Origin: Cladorhizidae sp. MBARI D1340-BT2
Taxonomy: Eukaryota; Porifera; Demospongiae; Poecilosclerida; Cladorhizidae
Length of the DNA stretch: 64,000 bases
Direction: 5' to 3'
Assembly: GCA_028752905.1 (NCBI GenBank)
Contig: JAQNBH010000005.1
Coordinates: 1,233,474-1,297,473, forward strand
Position numbers and translations under genes: made by a program. Positions 12,201 through 21,200 of this stretch are shown here, one piece after another. The notes under the pieces are model-generated. The model ran no database searches and was not told the origin of the DNA. It saw only the letters and a program-made list of their open reading frames with translations. Each line of letters opens with the position of its first letter. Position 1 is the stretch's first letter.

Positions 12201-15200
12201 AAATGATGGCTTTGACTATTATTAGCTGCACTACTAAATGATGGCTTTGACTATTATTAGCTGCACTACTTAATGATGGTTTTGACTATTATTAGCTGCA
12301 CTACTTAATGATGGCTTTGACTTTTATTAGCTACACTACTAAATGATGGCTTTGACTATTATTAGCTGCACTACTAAATGATGGTTTTGACTATTATTAG
12401 CTGCACTACTAAATGATGGCTTTGACTATTATTAGCTGCACTACTAAATGATGGCTTTGACTATTATTAGCTGCACTACTAAATGATGGCTTTGACTATT
12501 ATTAGCTGCACTACTAAATGATGGTTTTGACTATTATTAGCTGCACTACAAAATGATGGCTTTGACTATTATTAGCTGCACTACTAAATGATGGCTTTGA
12601 CTATTATTAGCTGCACTACTTAATGATGGTTTTGACTATTATTAGCTGCACTACTTAATGATGGCTTTGACTATTATTAGCTACACTACTAAATGATGGC
12701 TTTGACTATTATTAGCTGCATTACTAAATGATGGCTTTGACTATTATTAGCTGCATTACTAAATGATGGCTTTGACTATTATTAGCTGCATTACTAAATG
12801 ATGGCTTTGACTATTATTAGCTGCACTACTAAATGATGGCTTTGACTATTATTAGCTGCATTACTAAATGATGGCTTTGACTATTATTAGCTGCATTACT
12901 AAATGATGGCTTTGACTATTATTAGCTGCATTACTAAATGATGGCTTTGACTATTATTAGCTGCACTACTAAATGATGGCTTTGACTATTATTAGCTGCA
13001 CTACTAAATGATGGTTTTGACTATTATTAGCTGCACTACTAAATGATGGCTTTGACTATTATTAGCTGCACTACTAAATGATGGCTTTGACTATTATTAG
13101 CTGCACTACTTAATGATGGCTTTGACTATTATTAGCTGCACTACTTAATGATGGCTTTGACTTTTATTAGCTACACTACTAAATGATGGCTTTGACTATT
13201 ATTAGCTGCACTACTAAATGATGGCTTTGACTATTATTAGCTGCATTACTAAATGATGGCTTTGACTATTATTAGCTGCATTACTAAATGATGGCTTTGA
13301 CTATTATTAGCTGCACTACTAAATGATGGCTTTGACTATTATTAGCTGCATTACTAAATGATGGCTTTGACTATTATTAGCTGCATTACTAAATGATGGC
13401 TTTGACTATTATTAGCTGCATTACTAAATGATGGCTTTGACTATTATTAGCTCCACTACTAAATGATGGCTTTGACTATTATTAGCTGCACTACTAAATG
13501 ATGGTTTTGACTATTATTAGCTGCACTACTAAATGATGGCTTTGACTATTATTAGCTCCACTACTAAATGATGGCTTTGACTATTATTAGCTGCACTACT
13601 AAATGATGGCTTTGACTATTATTAGCTGCACTACTAAATGATGGCTTTGACTATTATTAGCTGCACTACTAAATGATGGCCTTGACTATTATTAGCTGCA
13701 TTACTAAATGATGGCTTTGACTATTATTAGCTGCACTACTAAATGATGGTTTTAACTATTATTAGCTGCACTACTAAATGATGGTTTTGACTATTATTAG
13801 CTGCACTACTAAATGATAGTTTTGACTATTATTAGCTGCACTACTAAATGATGGTTTTGACTATTATTAGCTGCACTACTAAATGATGGTTGTGACTATT
13901 ATTAGCTGCACTACTAAATGATGGTTTTGACTATTATTAGCTGCACTACTATATTATGGTTACTATTAGCTGCACTACTAAATGATGGTTTTAACTATTA
14001 TTAGCTGCACTACTAAATGATGGTTTTACTATTATTAGCTGCACTACTAAATGATGGTTTTAACTATTATTAGCTGCACTACTAAATGATGGTTTTACTA
14101 TTATTAGCTGCACTACTAAATGATGGTTTTGACTATTATTAACTGCACTACTAAATGATGGTTGTGACTATTATTAGCTGCACTACTAAATGATGGTTTT
14201 GACTATTATTAGCTGCACTACTAAATGATGGTTTTGACTATTATTAGCTGCACTACTAAATGATGGTTGTGACTATTATTAGCTGCACTACTAAATGATG
14301 GTTGTGACTATTATTAGCTGCACTACTAAATGATGGTTTTGACTATTATTAGCTGCACTACTAAATGAAGACTATTATTAGCTGCGCTACTAAATGATGG
14401 TTTTGACTCTTTGAACTGTGGTGGACATGTATGTTCCATCCAATCTATGAATCTGTACAATCTAGCACAATCTATGAATGCCCATCTTGCCTGCCAATCA
14501 ATACACTTCAAACATGGTAGCATATTAACACCCTTAGAAACAGAGAAAGTGATGATTGCAACTGAGAGTGTAATAATGTAGAAAAAAGTGATACTGAGAA
14601 TTCCACATGGACTTGGCGGATAAAGACATGGCAAGTGTAGCTAGAGAAAAAAAAAGGTATTTGAAGAATATTGATCTGTCCAAAAAAAAATGCACAGTTT
14701 GTAATACCCACGAACACTCGCACAACTGCTATAGTCCCCAAATGTTGCCTCACAAACAGCTCTTCTCCCTTCTTCTCTTTTCGTGGGAGTAGCGCGGGCT
14801 TTGTATATCCCATATTGTGTGGGTGGGTTTGGATATTTGGCTTGCACACTCGCTCAGTATAACTAGTCGGTATTGGTAGATATGTTCCATCCAATCTATG
14901 AATCTGTTGCAAAGGATGTCAATATGCTATATATGTACCATGTTTTGAAGTGTATTGATTGGCAGGCAAGGCATTCATAGATTGTGCAGCACAATCTATA
15001 GATTGGCATCCAATCTATGAATTCATAGATTGTGCTGCCCAATCTATAGATTGGGCAGATTCATAGATTGGATGGAACATATAAATGTCGTAAAGGACTA
15101 ATGCTTTATTGACTCACAGGAAGCAGCTGGGTATTGGTACAGCTGCTTATTGGTACAGCTGCTCACTGGTACAGCTGCTTATTGGTACAGCTTCTCACTG

Positions 15201-18200
15201 GTACAGCTGCTCACGGGTGTTTAATTCTTGTACTGACCTCTATCTTTGGACAAAAGGTTACATACATTCACTTTAGATCCTTAGATGATAGTGTATTGTG
15301 CTGAATACAAGTGATGGATAGATATTATAATAGAGCTGAAGTGCTGTGTATATATATATGTTAGAAGGAGATGACAGTGATGATGATTTTGGTGGATATA
15401 TTGATGAGAATTATTGTGAAGGTGTGGATGATGGTGAAGAGGTTGTGGATAGTGTTAGTGATGAAGTAGGTTGTGGGAGTAGCTCCAGTGAAAGTTCAAG
15501 CAGCTCCAGTGCCAGCAGCTCCAGTGCCAGCAGCTCCAGTGCCAGCAGCTCCAGTGCCATCAGCTCCAGTGCCAGCAGCTCCAGTGCCAGCAGCTCCAGT
15601 GCCAGCAGCTCCAGTGCCAGCAGCTCCAGTGGTGATATCTCATTCAGTCAGACATCTGGTTGCACAGTTGTGATATGGAAGGAAAAGAGCCCATTGACTT
15701 TGCTCAGCTTTTTCTCGATAACACGATAACACTATCCTAAGGAGAATTGTGGAGGAAACAAATTTGTACACAGACCAATTTATAGCTTCAAATCAAGACC
15801 TACCTCCTCGATCTAGAGTGAGAGATTGGAAAGCTTGCATAGTTAGCGAGATAAAGAGGTTCATTGCCCTCATTATTGCCATGAGCGTGGACAACAAACA
15901 TCGGCTGGAGGATTATTGGAGCACCAAATGGCCCTTGTTCACACCATCCTTCTCAGCAGTAATGCCAAGAGACAGATTTTGTCTACTACTTCGTTTCTTT
16001 CACTTGAATGATGGGGACAAGTATGTTCCCAGGGGCCAGCCAGGCTACCACGCTCAGTATAAAATACGTCCGCTTATGGAGCATCTCTTGCAAACATTTA
16101 AATCGTCATACCAGCTTGGAAGAGAAATTGCCATAGATGAATCAATGATTGGATTCAAGGGTAGGGTCTGGTTCTTCCAGTAAGTACTTGCCCATGAAGC
16201 CTACAAAGTGGGGCATGAAAGCTTATGTCCTGGCAGACAGCTCTAGTGGATAGACCTATAGTTGGAAGCTGTATGCAGGTGAGGAGACTTTAGTATACAC
16301 ACAATAATATGATATATACACAAATTTAATATATAACCCTTTTCACCTTTTTGGGGGTCTTCCTCTTGGGATTACACATTCCTTTTGCTCGTCTTTTATT
16401 TTCCACAAGGGCTATACATAAAAACAAACCAGCAATGTAAATCAGCAATGTAACATGTACTATCATTTATATAACCAGGGAAAGACGAGAGCCGCACTCT
16501 GCTACAGGGAAGGGAACAACAGAGGGCTTGGTCTTGAGGCTTGAGGAAGGCCTGGAAAGCAAGACACCAGCTCTACTGTGACAATTATTACACCAGCTTG
16601 GACTGGTTTCTCACCCTTAAAAATTCTGGCTTTGGTGCTTGTGGTACAGTTTGGGTGAACAGGAAGGGGGTACCTGCAAGCATCAAGGCAAAAGATAAAA
16701 TGGAAAAGGGTGAGATCAAGTCTGAAAGTAGAGATGGTGTCCTTGCCTTGAAATGGATGGACAAGAGAGCCGTCACTATTCTCACCACTATCACGACAGT
16801 ACAACACTCAAGAGGAGGAGGACAAGGTTGTCAGTGACTGGTATGGAGGATGTGGTCAAACCAAAAACCATTGACAACTACAACACAACATGGGTAGGGT
16901 GGACAAATCAGATCAGCTCCTCAGCCACTACACGTTTCAACATCGAACACAAAAGTGGTGGAAACGTGCATCATTCCACTTCTTGAACTTGACCTTTGTA
17001 AATGCATATAAAGGTACATCATCAACTAACCGAAAATTAACCCACAAGCTATTTCTGGTGGAGATTACTAGGAGTTTAATTCTGCAGTCTGGACTGACTG
17101 AAGAGCACCTTGACGGGAATCTTCAGCAAGCCAATCCAGAGCCACTCCGCCTCAAAGGCAAGCACTCTATTGAGCACCTACCCCATCGTAGCAATGGCCA
17201 ACAGACGTGCAATCTCTGCCATAAAAAAGGGGGAGAAAGAGGGTCACAACATCTTTTGGATGCAAGACTTGCAAGGTTGCATTATGTATTTCACCATGTT
17301 TCGAACTCTACCACACTAAAGCTAATCCAATCCGTCACCTACCATAGATATCTTGTTCTCCATAATTGTCAGTTATCCCTTTGATCTAATTTCTTGATTG
17401 TATCTTATAGTATTGGAAGCTTTTGCCACTGTATAGTAAGAATATTATCCAAACTTGCTTTTGAAAAACAACAACATAATACTAGCAATGGTTCGTCTGT
17501 TTGGCAGCTAACTAGCTATAACCTGCGCTAGCTATTCAGCTAGTCATAAAACCCAGCTACTTCGAGCGCTGGCTAATTAGCTAGCTGTAAAGACGCAGCT
17601 ATTCAAGCACAGGCTTTTTGCTAGCTACTTCAAGCGCTAGCTATTTACTACCTAAAAAGCGCAGGTACACCAAGCTCTACATAATTTTCTAGCTAGCGAG
17701 ATACAACTAGCTAGCTACTTCAAGCAACTACTGTTTTACTTCGAGCAATAACTATTGACAAGCTAACTCAGGAGAGCAAGATGGCTATAGATCAAATAGC
17801 TAAGGCTAGCTACCTATCACTCGGCTCTACCAACTACAACACTTACCTATGGACACTTACTTTATTTCGAGAGCGTTCGTCTTCTCCCAAACTTCTTTTA
17901 ATAAATGTAGGGTGTGGTTCTCAGGATATACCACAAAGTCTGGAGATATCTGATAAACTAACCTCAACGAGGTCTTTGCTTCTGATATGAATTTTTTTTA
18001 TTGATTCCAAAAAATACTTCCGCATACGGAGAAATTACCTTATACTGCTTCCGTGAGTTACTATTATTAGCTGACAACTAGCTAGCTACTTCAAGCAACT
18101 ACTGTTTTACTTCGAGCAATAACTATTGACAAGCTAACTCAGGAGAACAAGATGGCTATAGATCAAATAGCTAAGGCTAGCTACCTATCACTCGGCTCTA

Positions 18201-21200
18201 CCAACTACAACACTTACCTATGGACACTTACTTTATTTCGAGAGCGTTCGTCTTCTCCCAAACTTCTTTTAATAAATGTAGGGTGTGGTTCTCAGGATAT
18301 ACCACAAAGTCTGGAGATATCTGATAAACTAACCTCAACGAGGTCTTTGCTTCTGATATGAATTTTTTTTATTGATTCCAAAAAATACTTCCGCATACGG
18401 AGAAATTACCTTATACTGCTTCCGTGAGTTACTATTATTAGCTGCACTACTAAATGATGGTTTTGACTATTATTAGCTGCACTACTAAATGATGGTTTTG
18501 ACTATTATTAGCTGCACTACTAAATGATGGTTTTGACTATTATTAGCTACACTACTAAATGATGGTTTTGACTATTATTAGCTACACTACTAAATGATGG
18601 TTTTAACTTATTAGCTGCACTACTTGATGATGGTTTTGCATTATTAGCTGCACCACTAAATGATGGTTGTAACTATTATTAGCTGCACTACTAAATGATG
18701 GTTGTAACTTATTAGCTGCACTACTAAATGATGGTTTTGACTATTATTAGCTGCACTACTAAATGATGGCTTTGACTATTATTAGCTGCACTACTAAATG
18801 ATGGTTTTGACTATTATTAGCTGCACTACTAAATGATGGTTTTGACTATTATTAGCTGCACTACTAAATGATGGTTTTGACTTATTAGCTACACTACTAA
18901 ATGATGGTTTTGACTATTATTAGCTACACTACTAAATGATGGTTTTAACTTATTAGCTGCACTACTTGATGATGGTTTTGCATTATTAGCTGCACCACTA
19001 AATGATGGTTGTAACTATTATTAGCTGCACTACTAAATGATGGTTGTAACTTATTAGCTGCACTACTAAATGATGGTTTTGACTATTATTAGCTGCACTA
19101 CTAAATGATGGCTTTGACTATTATTAGCTGCACTACTAAATGATGGTTTTAACTTATTAGCTGCACTACTAAATGATGGTTTTAACTATTATTAGCTGCA
19201 CTACTAAATGATGGTTTTAACTTATTAGCTGCACTACTAAATGATGGTTTTGCATTATTAGCTGCACCACTAAATGATGGTTGTAACTATTATTAGCTGC
19301 ACTACTAAATGATGGTTTTAACTTATTAGCTGCACTACTAAATGATGGTTTTGCATTATTAGCTGCACTACTAAATGACGGTTGTAACTATTATTAGCTG
19401 CACTACTAAATGATGGTTTTAACTATTATTAGCTGCACTACTAAATGCTATTATTAGCTGCACTATTTAAATGATGGTTTTGACTATTATTAGCTGCACT
19501 ACTAAATGATGGTTTTGACTAGTATTAGCTGCACTACTACTAAATGATGGTTTTACTATTTTTAGCTGCACTACTAAATGATGGTGGTTTTGACTACTAT
19601 TAGCTCCACTACTAAATGAATGGTTATTAGCTAAATGATGGTTTTGACTATTATTAGCTGCACTACTAAATGATGGTTTTGACGATTATTGCGGGGTCTT
19701 CCAATTTTTTTAGTTGTTGAAAAACCTGTGGTTACCACTTCATAGCTCCATAGATTCTGTAAACTTCATGGTATGGAATGGACTTGATATATAGCTCAAA
19801 AGATAGGTCTCTCTGTATGCTCTCTTTTGATACTAAAATATTTTTCATCGGTGTAACTATAGCCAAGTTACTGAAGCTAAAATGGGGGGATTTCAAAACC
19901 TAAATGCCTGATTTTGCCGCATAAATGTCTCCAGATTGCCAAGTGCTAGAGAGTTGAAATTAGCACCAGTGTATAGAGGAGCTCTATGCAATGAGTGGTT
20001 TCATTAGGTGCTAAAATGTAAGCATGTGGTCAAGCGCCCAGGTTGGAAAATGAATTTTGAAAATATTTTATAACTCAAGATAATTTTCCACATCCTTATG
20101 TAAAGAGAGATACTGGGCACGTCAGTAGAAGAGCTGTCATGATCTGCACATGTCAAGGCAGTGATATAGTAGTGAGTGGATGTCTGTTCTGCAGAGGCAA
20201 AGTGGGCTCTGGGGAGCTATGGTAGTGAGTGGATGTCTGTTCTGCAGAGGCAAAGTGGGCTCTGGGGAGCTATAGTAGTGAGTGGATGTCTGTTCTGCAG
20301 AGGCAAAGTGGGCTCTGGGGAGCTATGGTAGTGAGTGGATGTCTATTCTGCAGAGACAAAGTGGGCTCTGGGGAGCTCTGATGGTGTTCTCTGGTCTGGT
20401 GGGAGCCACAGTGGGAGGTCTGATCATGGATTTCTTCAAGCTGTTTAAAGAGGTTGCAGTTGTCTCACTCTCTCTCAGTCTCCTCTGCTTTGCATGGTTC
20501 ATCGAGGCAAGTCAAGATGTTCTGACATGTCAAGATGTTCTATGTGTGGCTAACTTATAGTGTGTGGGTGTGTGTATCATGGTGTGTGTATGTGTAGGTA
20601 ACTTATAGTGTGTGTGTGTGTATATACTGGTGTGTGTATGTAACTTGTATTGTGTGTGTGTGTGTATACTGGTGTGTGTATGTAACTTGTATTGTGTGTG
20701 GTGGGTGTGTAGGTGTTCAGTCTGACAGGCCAGGGGGTGACTGTCGCCCTCTCTGTCAGTTTGTTTGGGTTCTTTGGCTTCCCTCTCATCCCAGCCTGCA
20801 TGGAGCTCGGTGTGGAGATCACATACCCAGTATCCGAGGCTACAAGCTCAGGACTACTCTGGAGCGTGACGTGAGTTCCCTCCTTCTCCTTCTCCTTCCA
20901 CTCTACTTCTTTCCCCCTCCAGTCCCCTTCCTTCCTTCCCCTCCCGAGCGTACATCTGCACAGTGTTGGTGATGATCCTTCCCTCCCCCTCCCGAGCGTA
21001 CATCTGCACAGTGTTGGTGATGATCCTTCCCTCCCCCTCCCGAGCGTACATCTGCACAGAGTTGGTGATGATCCTTACCTCCCCCTCCCGAGCGTACATC
21101 TGCACAGTGTTGGTGATGATCCTTACCTCCCCTCCCGAGCGTACATCTGCACAGTGTTGGTGATGATCCTTACCTCCCCCTCCCGAGCGTACATCTGCAC

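Larger units (their letters stand above)
14409..18059. mobile_element. Composite insertion inside the 35-bp array
   Basis: The 35-bp array breaks after TTTTGACT and resumes with ACTATTATT, so the same array flanks the insert and only ACT overlaps. Inside are a long inverted repeat (14426-15088), a decayed piggyBac transposase (15361-17330) and an AGCTAGC-rich tail (17490-17790). No terminal inverted repeat is visible at the exact borders, so this may be nested elements or a rearranged block rather than one intact transposon. Confidence 0.7.

Noticed and set aside
17781..18361. Two identical 69-codon frames (MAIDQIAKASYLSL)
   Set aside because: Identity comes from a recent DNA duplication, not selection; no recognisable domain.
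20282..20353. Upstream coding extension of exon d from the ATG at 20282
   Set aside because: It lies in the duplicated acceptor repeat; the family sequence starts cleanly after the CAG at 20353.
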